DNA of 64,000 nucleotides, taken from the NCBI RefSeq assembly GCF_900113435.1, contig NZ_FOPG01000001.1, forward strand, positions 1,521,240-1,585,239, in the 5' to 3' direction. The stretch is from Sulfitobacter dubius (GTDB lineage Bacteria > Pseudomonadota > Alphaproteobacteria > Rhodobacterales > Rhodobacteraceae). Both the position numbers and the translations under genes were made by a program. Shown piece by piece: positions 10,582 through 18,682 of this stretch (the first letter of the stretch is position 1; each line of letters starts with the position of its first letter). Under the pieces are notes generated by a model that saw only the letters and a list, made by a program, of their open reading frames with translations, was not told the DNA's origin and ran no database searches.

Positions 10582-12474
10582 ATGGGATACCGCGACACCT
10601 ACGACCGCTGGAAGGTCGACCCGGAAGCCTATTGGCTGGAGCAGGCAGAGGCGATCGACTGGGACATCGCGCCGACGCGCGCGCTGTTTGACCGAGGCGA
10701 CCATATCTATGAGTGGTTCGCGGATGCCAGTGTGAACACCTGCTACAACGCTGTGGATCGCCATGTGGAACAGGGCAACGGCAGCCGCGTCGCGATCATC
10801 TATGATAGCCCGATCACCGGCAATAAATCGACCCTGACCTATAGCGAGTTACAGGCCCATGTCGCCTCGCTCGCCGGGGCATTGGTGGCGCAGGGCGTGG
10901 AGAAGGGCGACCGCGTGGTGATCTATATGCCCATGGTCCCCGAAGCAGTTGAAGCGATGCTGGCCTGCGCACGGATTGGCGCGATCCATTCGGTGGTCTT
11001 TGGCGGTTTTGCCTCAAGCGAGTTAGCGGTGCGGATCGACGATTGCAAACCCAAGGCGATCATCGCCGCCTCCTGCGGCGTGGAGCCATCGCGCGTGGTG
11101 GATTACAAACCTTTGCTGGACGGAGCCATCGAACAGGCCAGCCACAAGCCTGACACCTGCATCATCCTGCAACGCGGCCAGAAACCCTGTGAGTTGAACC
11201 CCGAGCGGGACATCGACTGGTACGCCGCCCAAGACGGCGTGCGTCCCGCGCCCTGCGTGCCCGTGGAGGGGAACCACCCGGCCTATATCCTCTATACCTC
11301 TGGCACCACCGGCGCGCCCAAAGGCGTGGTGCGGCCCACCGCGGGGCATCTGGTGGCGCTGAACTGGACGATGAAAAACATCTATAACGTCGAGCCGGGA
11401 GAGGTCTTTTGGGCTGCCTCGGACGTGGGCTGGGTCGTGGGCCACAGCTACATCTGCTACGCGCCGCTGATTGCGGGCAACACCACCGTTGTGTTCGAAG
11501 GCAAGCCCGTCGGCACCCCAGATGCGGGCACCTTCTGGCGGGTGATCGAAGAGCATGGCGTGGCGAGCTTCTTCACCGCCCCCACCGCCATCCGCGCCGT
11601 CAAACGCGAAGACCCGGATGGCGAGGAGATCAAGAAATACGATCTGTCGAGCCTGCGTGCGCTCTATCTCGCGGGGGAACGGGCCGATCCGGATACCGTC
11701 GAATGGGCGCAGGAGAAACTGGGCAAGCCGGTCTACGACCATTGGTGGCAGACCGAAACCGGCTATACCATCGTCGGCAACCCGGCGGGGCTTGAGGCGC
11801 TGCCGGTCAAGGTCGGCTCGCCCACCGTGCCGATGCCGGGCTATGACGTGCAGATTTTGGATGAGCGCGGTGAACCGCTGCCTGGCGGTGAGTTGGGCGC
11901 CATCGCCATCAAGCTGCCCCTGCCCCCCGGCACCCTGCCGGGGCTCTGGAACGCCGAGGACCGCTTTCGCAAATCCTATCTCACCACCTTCCCCGGCTAT
12001 TATGAGACCGGCGATGCGGGGCGGATTGATGAGGACGGGTATGTCTGGATCATGGCGCGCACCGATGACGTGATCAACGTGGCAGGCCACCGTCTGTCGA
12101 CCGGCGCGATGGAAGAGGTCTTGGCGGGCCACCCCGATGTGGCCGAATGCGCCGTGGTGGGGGTCAGCGATGAGCTTAAAGGGCAGATGCCCATCGGGTT
12201 TCTCTGCCTGACCAAAGGCGTCAACCGCTCGCATGAAGAAATCGTCGCGGAATGCGTCACCCGAATGCGCGAGCAGATTGGTCCGGTGGCGGCGTTCAAA
12301 CAGGCTGTGGTGGTGGACCGCCTGCCCAAAACCCGCTCGGGCAAGATCCTCCGCGCGACCATCGTGAAAATCGCGGATGGAGAGGATTTCAAGCCGCCCG
12401 CGACCATCGACGACCCGGCAATCTTGGACGAGATTCGTGACGCGCTGAAGGGTATCGGCTACCCGCAGTCGTAA
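10582..12474 (+). CDS. prpE: Propionyl-CoA synthetase
   Basis: PrpE activates propionate to propionyl-CoA through an acyl-adenylate. The 630-residue protein has the ACS-type adenylation motifs YTSGTTGAPKGVVRP (about residues 235-249) and DHWWQTETGYT (about 386-396), and the C-terminal catalytic lysine in PKTRSGKILR. DHWWQTETG favours the PrpE/ACSS3 type over ordinary acetyl-CoA synthetase. The start at 10582 is set by a very strong Shine-Dalgarno (AGGAGGAGGA). Substrate could extend to acetate or acrylate-derived C3 acids; acrylate and propionate from DMSP breakdown would make ecological sense in a marine roseobacter, but that is inference. Confidence 0.93.
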   Translation: MGYRDTYDRWKVDPEAYWLEQAEAIDWDIAPTRALFDRGDHIYEWFADASVNTCYNAVDRHVEQGNGSRVAIIYDSPITGNKSTLTYSELQAHVASLAGALVAQGVEKGDRVVIYMPMVPEAVEAMLACARIGAIHSVVFGGFASSELAVRIDDCKPKAIIAASCGVEPSRVVDYKPLLDGAIEQASHKPDTCIILQRGQKPCELNPERDIDWYAAQDGVRPAPCVPVEGNHPAYILYTSGTTGAPKGVVRPTAGHLVALNWTMKNIYNVEPGEVFWAASDVGWVVGHSYICYAPLIAGNTTVVFEGKPVGTPDAGTFWRVIEEHGVASFFTAPTAIRAVKREDPDGEEIKKYDLSSLRALYLAGERADPDTVEWAQEKLGKPVYDHWWQTETGYTIVGNPAGLEALPVKVGSPTVPMPGYDVQILDERGEPLPGGELGAIAIKLPLPPGTLPGLWNAEDRFRKSYLTTFPGYYETGDAGRIDEDGYVWIMARTDDVINVAGHRLSTGAMEEVLAGHPDVAECAVVGVSDELKGQMPIGFLCLTKGVNRSHEEIVAECVTRMREQIGPVAAFKQAVVVDRLPKTRSGKILRATIVKIADGEDFKPPATIDDPAILDEIRDALKGIGYPQS

Positions 12475-12534
12475 CCAATCAACTTTATGGCGGTGGACCT
12501 TTGTAGGACTGGCGCTAAACTCAGACCCACAGAA

Positions 12535-12565
12535 ACGCGCGCGCAGACCAGCCCGCGCGTTTTTT
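12535..12565 (+). terminator. Rho-independent terminator after prpE
   Basis: A 7-bp GC stem (ACGCGCG with CGCGCGT) with an 11-12-nt loop is followed directly by six T residues. It separates prpE from nspC. Confidence 0.85.
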
Positions 12566-12699
12566 ACAATTGCGTTGCTTGCGCAAAATATGCGAAGCGC
12601 CCCCGGAAATGCCCCCAGCGGGGCCAACCACGACAGCACATCCAGTGGGTCTTTTCCCTCCCGGAGCTTGCCCTCCGGCCGCGCAGAAAGGTTTTCGAC

Positions 12700-13794
12700 G
12701 TGCAGACACCCTATTACCTGATCGACAAGGCCAATCTCCGCGACAATATGGAGAAGATCGCCCGCCTGCGTGCCCTCTCGGGCGCGCGTTGCCTGCTGGC
12801 GCTGAAGTGCTTCGCCACATGGTCGGTCTTCGATTTCATGTCCGAGTATATGGACGGCTCAACCTCCTCCTCGCTCTATGAGGTGCGGCTCGGGGCCGAG
12901 AAATTCCCCGGTGAGACCCATGCCTATTCCGTCGCCTATGCCGAGCATGAGATCGGCGAGGTGCTGGGACATGCTGACAAGATCATCTTCAATTCCATCG
13001 GCCAGCTCGACAAGTTCGACACGCAATCCTCAAGCCACATCCGCGGACTGCGGGCGAACCCCGGCGTCTCGACCTCGGAGTTCGACCTCGCCGACCCCGC
13101 GCGGCCCTTCAGCCGTCTGGGCGAGCATGACCCGGCGGCGATTGACGCGGTCGCAGACCGGATCACCGGGCTGATGTTCCACAACAACTGCGAGAACGAC
13201 GACTTCGAGCGCTTTGATGAGATGCTGACCCTGATCGAAGACCGCTTCGGCGCTGTGCTGCACAAGATGGAGTGGGTCAGCCTCGGTGGCGGCATCCATT
13301 TTACCGGCGAAGGCTATCCGCTCGACGATCTGGCACTACGGCTCAAAGCCTTTGCCGACCGCTTTGGCGTGCAGGTCTATCTGGAGCCGGGTGAGGCCGC
13401 GATTACCGGGGCGGCGACGCTGGAGGTTACCGTGCTCGACACGATGTTCAACGGCAAGAACCTCGCCATCGTCGACAGTTCCATCGAGGCGCATATGCTC
13501 GACCTGCTGATCTACCGCGAACCGGCCAAGATCGCTCCCAACACCGGCGACCACGAGTGGATGATCTGCGGGAAGTCCTGCCTTGCGGGCGATATCTTTG
13601 GCGAGTTCCGCTTTGATGCGCCGCTGAAAGCCGGTGACCGGCTCTCGTTCCAAGACGCCGCTGGCTACACGATGGTCAAGAAAAACTGGTTCAACGGCGT
13701 CAAAATGCCCAGCATCGCCATTCGCGAGCTGGACGGAACCACCCGAATGGTGCGCGATTTCGACTATGACGATTTCGCCGCCGCCCTGTCGTGA
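12700..13794 (+). CDS. nspC: Carboxynorspermidine decarboxylase
   Basis: NspC is a PLP-dependent enzyme of the alanine-racemase fold that decarboxylates carboxy(nor)spermidine, the last step of the alternative spermidine pathway. I choose the GTG at 12700 (translated MQTPYYLIDKANLRDNMEKI) because it gives a 364-residue product of family length with AGAAAGG about 8 nt upstream. Upstream in-frame sequence runs through the prpE terminator and cannot be coding. The PLP lysine lies in CLLALKCFATW near residue 41, and the substrate-binding GEAAI and CGKSCLAGD motifs are present. It is followed 19 bp later by its pathway partner. Confidence 0.95.
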   Translation: MQTPYYLIDKANLRDNMEKIARLRALSGARCLLALKCFATWSVFDFMSEYMDGSTSSSLYEVRLGAEKFPGETHAYSVAYAEHEIGEVLGHADKIIFNSIGQLDKFDTQSSSHIRGLRANPGVSTSEFDLADPARPFSRLGEHDPAAIDAVADRITGLMFHNNCENDDFERFDEMLTLIEDRFGAVLHKMEWVSLGGGIHFTGEGYPLDDLALRLKAFADRFGVQVYLEPGEAAITGAATLEVTVLDTMFNGKNLAIVDSSIEAHMLDLLIYREPAKIAPNTGDHEWMICGKSCLAGDIFGEFRFDAPLKAGDRLSFQDAAGYTMVKKNWFNGVKMPSIAIRELDGTTRMVRDFDYDDFAAALS

Positions 13795-13813
13795 CAAGAA
13801 AGAGGTCAACACT

Positions 13814-15055
13814 ATGAAACGCAATGTTCTTATCATCGGCGCGGGCGGCGTCGCACAGGTTGTGGCGCATAAATGCGCTCAGAATAATGATCGTTTGGGT
13901 GAGCTTCATATCGCCAGCCGCACGGTTTCCAAATGCGAGGCGATCATCGCCAGTGTGCATGAGAAAGGCGCGATGAAGCAGGATGGCGTCTTCAAGGCGC
14001 ATGCCGTCGACGGGATGGACACAGACGCCGTGGCCGCTCTGATCAAGGAAACCGGCTGCCAGATCGTGATCAACGTAGGCTCCCCCTTCGTGAACATGAC
14101 CGTGCTGCAGGCCTGCATCGACACCGGTGCCGCCTATATCGACACCGCGATCCACGAAGACCCCCGCAAAATCTGCGAGACGCCGCCGTGGTATGGTAAC
14201 TACGAGTGGAAGCGCCGCGAAGCCTGCGCCGAAGCGGGCGTGACCGCGATCCTTGGCGCCGGTTTCGATCCGGGCATGGTTAACGCCTTCGCCCGTTTCG
14301 CGGTTGATGAGTTCATGGACGAGGTCAAATCCATCGACATCGTCGACATCAACGCAGGCGACCACGGCAAGTACTTCTCGACCAACTTCGACCCTGAGAT
14401 CAACTTCCGCGAATTCACCGGCACGGTCTACAGCTGGCAGGAAGGCGAGTGGAAAGAGAACAAGATGTTCGAAGTGGGCCGCGAATGGGACCTGCCCGTG
14501 GTCGGCAAGCAAAAGGCCTATATGTCGGGCCATGATGAGGTGCATTCGCTGGCCGCGAACTACCCCCACGCCGACGTGCGCTTCTGGATGGGTTTTGGCG
14601 ATCATTACATCAATGTCTTCACCGTGCTACAAAATCTCGGACTGCTTTCCGAGCAGCCCGTGACCACCGCCGAAGGGCTGGAAGTCGTGCCTCTGAAAGT
14701 GGTGAAGGCCGTACTGCCCGATCCGTCGAGCCTTGCGCCGAACTACACCGGTAAAACCTGCATCGGTGATCTGGTGAAAGGCGTGAAGGATGGCGAAGAG
14801 GTTGAGGTGTTCGTGTATAACGTGGCCGATCACAAAGACGCCTTTAACGAGGTCGGCTCTCAGGGCATTTCCTACACTGCCGGTGTGCCGCCCGTGGCCT
14901 TCGCGATGCTGATCGCCGATGGCACATATGACGGTGGCACCATGGTCAACGTCGAGGAGTTGGACCCGAAGCCGCTGTTTGGCCTTCTCGATGACATTGG
15001 CCTGCCGACGCGGGTCAAAGATGACAAGGGTGATCGCGCCTGGCACGAGGCGTGA
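13814..15055 (+). CDS. Carboxynorspermidine synthase (saccharopine dehydrogenase family)
   Basis: This 413-residue NAD(P)H-dependent enzyme condenses a diamine with L-aspartate semialdehyde to carboxyspermidine/carboxynorspermidine, the substrate of NspC. It opens with the Rossmann motif NVLIIGAGGVAQVVAHK and continues as a saccharopine-dehydrogenase-like protein. Saccharopine dehydrogenase itself is excluded mainly by the tight coupling with nspC (19-bp gap). The two genes together form the CASDH-CASDC route to spermidine, which replaces the SAM-dependent SpeD/SpeE route in many alphaproteobacteria (established knowledge). Confidence 0.93.
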   Translation: MKRNVLIIGAGGVAQVVAHKCAQNNDRLGELHIASRTVSKCEAIIASVHEKGAMKQDGVFKAHAVDGMDTDAVAALIKETGCQIVINVGSPFVNMTVLQACIDTGAAYIDTAIHEDPRKICETPPWYGNYEWKRREACAEAGVTAILGAGFDPGMVNAFARFAVDEFMDEVKSIDIVDINAGDHGKYFSTNFDPEINFREFTGTVYSWQEGEWKENKMFEVGREWDLPVVGKQKAYMSGHDEVHSLAANYPHADVRFWMGFGDHYINVFTVLQNLGLLSEQPVTTAEGLEVVPLKVVKAVLPDPSSLAPNYTGKTCIGDLVKGVKDGEEVEVFVYNVADHKDAFNEVGSQGISYTAGVPPVAFAMLIADGTYDGGTMVNVEELDPKPLFGLLDDIGLPTRVKDDKGDRAWHEA

Positions 15056-15071
15056 GCCTCTCCTGAAACGT

Positions 15072-15115
15072 AAAAGGCGACCCCCGAGACCAGCCCTTTG
15101 CAGTAAATGATGCAA
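15072..15115 (+). repeat. Left inverted-repeat arm
   Basis: The arm consists of AAAAGGCGACCC (15072-15083), a short variable part, then the 26-bp block 15090-15115 (starts CCAGCCCTTTGCAG, ends GATGCAA). The 26-bp block recurs with no mismatch, inverted, at 17346-17371. Confidence 0.9.
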
Positions 15116-15133
15116 AAAATTCTTAAAAAGCTT

Positions 15134-15158
15134 AGGTTGGCCAGATTTTGACCAACCT
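15134..15158. other. Hairpin inside the left end of the element
   Basis: A 7-bp perfect stem (AGGTTGG at 15134-15140, CCAACCT at 15152-15158) encloses an 11-nt loop and is followed by TT. It lies between the left repeat arm and the transposase start and could be a weak terminator that shields the transposase from outside transcription, or a transposase-binding site. No copy of it is seen near the right end. Confidence 0.45.
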
Positions 15159-15179
15159 TTCCCTCGATAGCTACCACAT

Positions 15180-16934
15180 ATGGTATTTTCAGAGGGAAAC
15201 TCCGTGCTCACACCCGCGATTATTTCTCCGCAAGATTCTCAACGAAGGCTGCCGTTCCCGAAACACGGGATCGACGTGAACTTTTGTCGAAATCCGCAAT
15301 GCGATCTATTTGCGGAACCTCCGGATCCATTCAAGAAACTAGGTCGTCCAAAAGGAAACACTAAACCAAACTACCCACGCGGTAAGGTGATCGGTTCTGG
15401 AGATGAAAAGACCTTCACCTGCGGTGCGTGTGGGCAATCTTCGATCGTTAAGAACAACGGGGCCGTTGTGGATGAATATCGCCGACTTCGCAAACGATTC
15501 CAGCAGGAGGGGCCGCGCGATTGCTGCCCGGCCGACGCGTGCGCAAACCGAAACAAACCCCTCTCGCAGCATCCCGAGCTTTATCGCAAGTCGGGCCGCA
15601 CGGCAAAAGGTGCGCAGCGATGGAAATGCAAGACCTGCCTGACATCATTCTCACTCGGCTCTCGGATCAGGCGCCAGCATCGAAGCAATGCGAACCGGGA
15701 TGTGCTCTGGATGATCACGAACGGGTTGCCCATCTCGAAGATCGGTGACTTCACCGGACTCTGCCCGCGTGATGTATATCGCAAGATCGATTTCATCTAC
15801 GATCGGGTCATAGACCATACGGCTAACCGTGAAGGTTCATTTTAAAATGTGAATTGGATGAAGGTAGGGCGGCGGTTTGCGACAGATTCACAGACGCTAC
15901 ACCTTAACTGGCCGAACAAGAAGTCTCGGGCTCAGATCGCGGTTCAGCATCTGTGCACGGCGCACGCCAACACAGGCTACATCATGGCGACACACCTTGG
16001 ACTTGATCCTGATATCGACCTGCCCGACATCGAGTCTGCGATGGCGGCCGCAGGCGACTTCGAGTTGCCACGAGCCTTTCGAAGCCAGGCGCGGGTCTGG
16101 TCGGAGACCGAGTTCAAGACTTATCTCGACAAGATCACCCAAGGCGTTCAGGTCCATCCATCAGAAGCGCCTGACGTAGACCTTGATCTCCAACTACCCC
16201 ACCGCGGATCGCTGCTTCGACAGGATGTGATGCAACTGGCGCACGCCTTCCTCCTCCGCCACTTTCTTAAGAAAGGCGATGAACGTTATGTCTTTGTTCT
16301 GGATGCCGATTCCGGTTTAGCACTGTCTTTTGTTGCTGCCTTTGCGAAGCGAATTAAGGAGGCCTCTACGGACGTCATTGTCGTTCGGTTCGATAAACAT
16401 CAGTCTAGTGACCAACGGAATATGCTGGTTGGTGATGGGAAAGCTGCACTGGAACTGGCTACGGGAATAGCTCGTTCGCAGTGGCCGTCAGTGAACGTGT
16501 CCGACCAGATCGAACTGACGGACATTTCTATCCAAGGGATGCTCGAAGACCATCTCCTCGGCGAACCATTCGCCTGGCCGTTCCACACAAAAAGCGAGCC
16601 CCATAGACGCATCCGAATCCTCACAGACCGATCCGATATGGCCCCTGATCGGCGTGCGAGGTTAATGCGCCTTGCAACGCTCCGCAGCGTTGATTCCTAC
16701 TTCCACATAGTGCGGTCCAACATCCGTTTCGCGGCCCGACCGGCGCATACACCAAGTGGCAACGGCCGCGCTTGGGACAGGCACTATCTCTACAACCCCG
16801 AAACGATGGTGAAGGTCGTCGAGATCTATCGCTTCGCTCACAACTGGATGGGTTCATCCAAGACCAAGGAGACGCCCGCGATGAAGCTCGGCTTCGCCCG
16901 CGGGAAGATGCGGGCGAGCGAGTTTTTCGGGTGA
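15180..16934 (+). pseudogene. Transposase-like gene interrupted by an in-frame TAA
   Basis: One frame runs from 15180 to 16934 and is broken only by TAA at 15843-15845. The first part (221 codons) has two Cys-rich zinc-binding units (FCRNPQC; CGACGQ; CCPADACANRN...WKCKTC) and a helix-turn-helix-like stretch (ISKIGDFTGLCPRDVYRKID). The second part (from 15846) carries acidic residues in HLGLDPDIDLPDIE and VFVLDADSG and the ending ETPAMKLGFARGK, as in IS1/IS1595-like transposases. The sequence around the stop (TTT TAA AAT GTG AAT TGG) needs only one base change to become TTT GAA and restore a ~584-codon gene. A GTG at 15849 would allow a separate second ORF, so two-protein expression or readthrough is possible. 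Confidence 0.72.
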
Positions 16935-17261
16935 TTAGCTTGCATGATCCTTGATCATCGCCATCTGGACTTCTTCGCTCAAACCATTCCAGAAATCCGG
17001 AAGTTCGTTGCGGAGATAATCGGGAAACGAACCGCTGACAAAATGCACGCAGATGTAGTTCAGATCCGATGCACGATAGAACCGCACTGCGGCTTCCGAA
17101 CGATGCTCGATGAGCGCATGCTCGTCATGAAAGGTGATATCAGAAATCTTCCAGAAGTTCAGATGCGTGGTGCCTTGATCACGGAATGAGCAAGAGATGT
17201 ACGGGACGGAACCCTCGGTTGCGCACTCAATTTCAGCGCGTAAACCATCAAAAATCGCCAT
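16935..17261 (-). CDS. Unknown 108-residue protein inside the insertion element
   Basis: I do not recognise this protein. It starts MAIFDGLRAEIECATEGSVP and is mixed alpha/beta in appearance, mildly acidic, with three Cys and no membrane segment. A near-perfect Shine-Dalgarno (AAAGGAGG, 6 nt before ATG) argues that it is expressed. Its stop directly abuts the transposase stop (16934/16935), a convergent arrangement, so it is probably a passenger gene carried by the element. Cargo such as a regulator of transposition or a defence/toxin-type protein cannot be told apart from sequence alone. Confidence 0.7.
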   Translation of the reverse strand: MAIFDGLRAEIECATEGSVPYISCSFRDQGTTHLNFWKISDITFHDEHALIEHRSEAAVRFYRASDLNYICVHFVSGSFPDYLRNELPDFWNGLSEEVQMAMIKDHAS

Positions 17262-17311
17262 AGGTACCTCCTTTATTGCGACAAGGAGGAAGTGGGATCG
17301 AACGCGTCTAC

Positions 17312-17346
17312 AAAAAAACGCTCACGCAGAATCTCTGCGAGAGCGT
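17312..17346 (-). terminator. Strong terminator abutting the right repeat arm
   Basis: On the minus strand an 11-bp stem with one T-T mismatch (ACGCTC-T-CGCAG with CTGCG-T-GAGCGT) and a 5-nt loop is followed by seven T. It starts at the last base of the right inverted repeat. It would stop transcripts coming from csbD and so insulate the 108-residue gene, or it may be the native csbD terminator. Confidence 0.85.
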
Positions 17347-17392
17347 TGCATCATTTACTGCAAAGGGCTGGCCCCCGAGAGGGTCGCCTTTT
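17346..17392 (-). repeat. Right inverted-repeat arm
   Basis: This is the inverted copy of 15072-15115. The block 17346-17371 is identical to 15090-15115 over 26 bp in opposite orientation, and GGGTCGCCTTTT at 17381-17392 matches the outer 12 bp. On the plus strand it ends in a T run and can fold weakly around CCC-GAGA-GGG, so both arms could act as outward terminators. Confidence 0.9.
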
Positions 17393-17411
17393 TCAGTCAA
17401 AGCTGTGAGCC

Positions 17412-17609
17412 TCAGTGTTTCGCGGCGAAGTCGTCCACCTGACGCTCTGCTTCGTCTTTGGCGATGCCATAGCGTTCTTGGATCTTACCCACCAATTGCT
17501 CGCGGTTGCCACGGGCTTCGGCGATTTCGTCGTCGGTCAGATCGCCCCATTGCGATTTCACCGCGCCGGTCATCTGTTTCCAATTGCCTTCGATACGGTC
17601 CCAATTCAT
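17412..17609 (-). CDS. CsbD-like stress protein
   Basis: This 65-residue hydrophilic protein belongs to the CsbD family (PF05532), small general-stress proteins of unknown biochemical role. The start MNWDRIEGNWKQMTGAVKSQ is the family's typical opening; GGAGACC precedes the ATG at 17609. The longer reading from 17696 lacks support. The sequence is rich in Asp, Glu, Lys and Gln and is predicted to be helical. It may be co-transcribed with nadK 130 bp upstream or have its own promoter. Confidence 0.93.
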   Translation of the reverse strand: MNWDRIEGNWKQMTGAVKSQWGDLTDDEIAEARGNREQLVGKIQERYGIAKDEAERQVDDFAAKH

Positions 17610-17739
17610 TGCAGGTCTCCTTTCAACGGCTGCGAAGATGCGGGAATACCCCGCTCTTGCAGGTACAACGCTGACGCGAAACTTGGGTTCCGGCACAGGA
17701 GCGCAGCGGCGGAAATCTGCCAGACCCGAATGGGTAGGA

Positions 17740-18501
17740 TCAGTTGAACTGCTCCGAGATCAACCGCTCTTCCAGCCCGTGACCGGGATCAAAGAGAATC
17801 CGGTGGCTGACACTTGGATCGGAGGAGACCTCAACCGTTATCACGTCGCGGTGCGACTGGCCGTCGGCATCGGCCATCACAGGCCGCTTTTGCGGCTCTT
17901 GCACATCAAAGCGCACCGTCGCCCGTTTGGGCAGCAGCGCCCCCCGCCAACGGCGCGGGCGGAAGGCCGCAATCGGGGTCAAGGCCAGCACATCCGACCC
18001 AATCGGCAGGATTGGCCCGTGCGCGGAATAGTTATAGGCGGTGGAACCCGCAGGTGTGGCCACGAGCGCCCCGTCGCAGACCAGTTCCTCCATCCGCTGC
18101 CGCCCATCTATCGTGATGCGCAGCTTAGCCGCCTGCGGCCCAGCGCGCAGCAGGGACACCTCGTTGATCGCAAGCGCGGTCGAGATGGTCCCATCGATAT
18201 GCGTGGCACGCATGACCAGAGGGTTAATCACCGCCTCTTCCGCCGCCGCCAGCCGCGCTTGCAAGTCGCCCTCGCGGTAAGCGTTCATCAAAAAGCCGAT
18301 GGTCCCGCGGTTCATCCCATAGACCGGCGCGTCCATGTCTTGGGTGCTGTGCAGCGTATGCAGCATGAACCCGTCGCCCCCAAGCGCCACGATCACCTCG
18401 GCCTGACGCAGTGGCACATCGCCATAGCGCCCGATCAAAGCGGCCCGCGCCGTCTGTGCGACGCTGGCCCGGCTGGCCACAAAAGCGATCTTCAAGGACA
18501 T
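17740..18501 (-). CDS. nadK: NAD kinase
   Basis: NadK phosphorylates NAD+ to NADP+. The 253-residue length is typical for the alphaproteobacterial form. The GGDG nucleotide motif ([12 protein letters not shown], about residues 40-51), [10 protein letters not shown], and the NE/D motif plus [15 protein letters not shown] are present. I choose the ATG at 18501 ([16 protein letters not shown]) because the longer frame to 18603 carries atypical sequence ahead of the first beta strand. It is divergent from glyA. Confidence 0.97.
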   Translation of the reverse strand: MSLKIAFVASRASVAQTARAALIGRYGDVPLRQAEVIVALGGDGFMLHTLHSTQDMDAPVYGMNRGTIGFLMNAYREGDLQARLAAAEEAVINPLVMRATHIDGTISTALAINEVSLLRAGPQAAKLRITIDGRQRMEELVCDGALVATPAGSTAYNYSAHGPILPIGSDVLALTPIAAFRPRRWRGALLPKRATVRFDVQEPQKRPVMADADGQSHRDVITVEVSSDPSVSHRILFDPGHGLEERLISEQFN

Positions 18502-18682
18502 GTCAGCAGGCTCATCCCGGCGAAGTTTCCGATCATCGGCGTTTGGGGCCAAAACAATCACATTATTCCGTGCGCCACCAGTGTTGACGCACATATCTTG
18601 CAACCTGTCGGTTTACAGCCTTCACCTCGGCCCGCGTTTCCGATAGGCAACACGCGAAACCAGCCCCAATGAGGATCCCCTG

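Larger units (their letters stand above)
15072..17392. mobile_element. Probable insertion element with inverted-repeat ends
   Basis: About 2.3 kb is bracketed by inverted copies of one sequence: a 26-bp perfect match (15090-15115 against 17346-17371) plus an outer 12-bp match (15072-15083 against 17381-17392) with imperfect sequence between. Inside lie a zinc-finger/DDE-like transposase reading frame broken by a stop codon, and a small minus-strand gene. The block separates the polyamine genes from csbD/nadK. Base use inside is more AT-rich than in the neighbours. No clean target duplication touches the ends, so the true ends could lie further in or out; the repeats may also be a separate dispersed element. 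Confidence 0.6.

Noticed and set aside
17281..17316. tRNA-Ser-like 3' end (minus strand GTTCGATCCCACTTCCTCC)
   Set aside because: The T-loop-like string is present, but the bases before it cannot pair to form a T stem and no anticodon arm or acceptor partner follows. It is probably chance, though an att-site remnant cannot be fully excluded.
15052..17413. GTGAGCCTC direct repeat outside both inverted arms (15052-15060 and 17405-17413) as a 9-bp target duplication
   Set aside because: It lies 11-12 bp away from the arms rather than touching them, and each copy includes or touches the stop codon of the adjacent gene, so chance is likely.
18502..18682. Glycine or SAM riboswitch before glyA
   Set aside because: The 180-bp gap lacks the conserved cores of these riboswitches; only ordinary divergent promoter space is visible.
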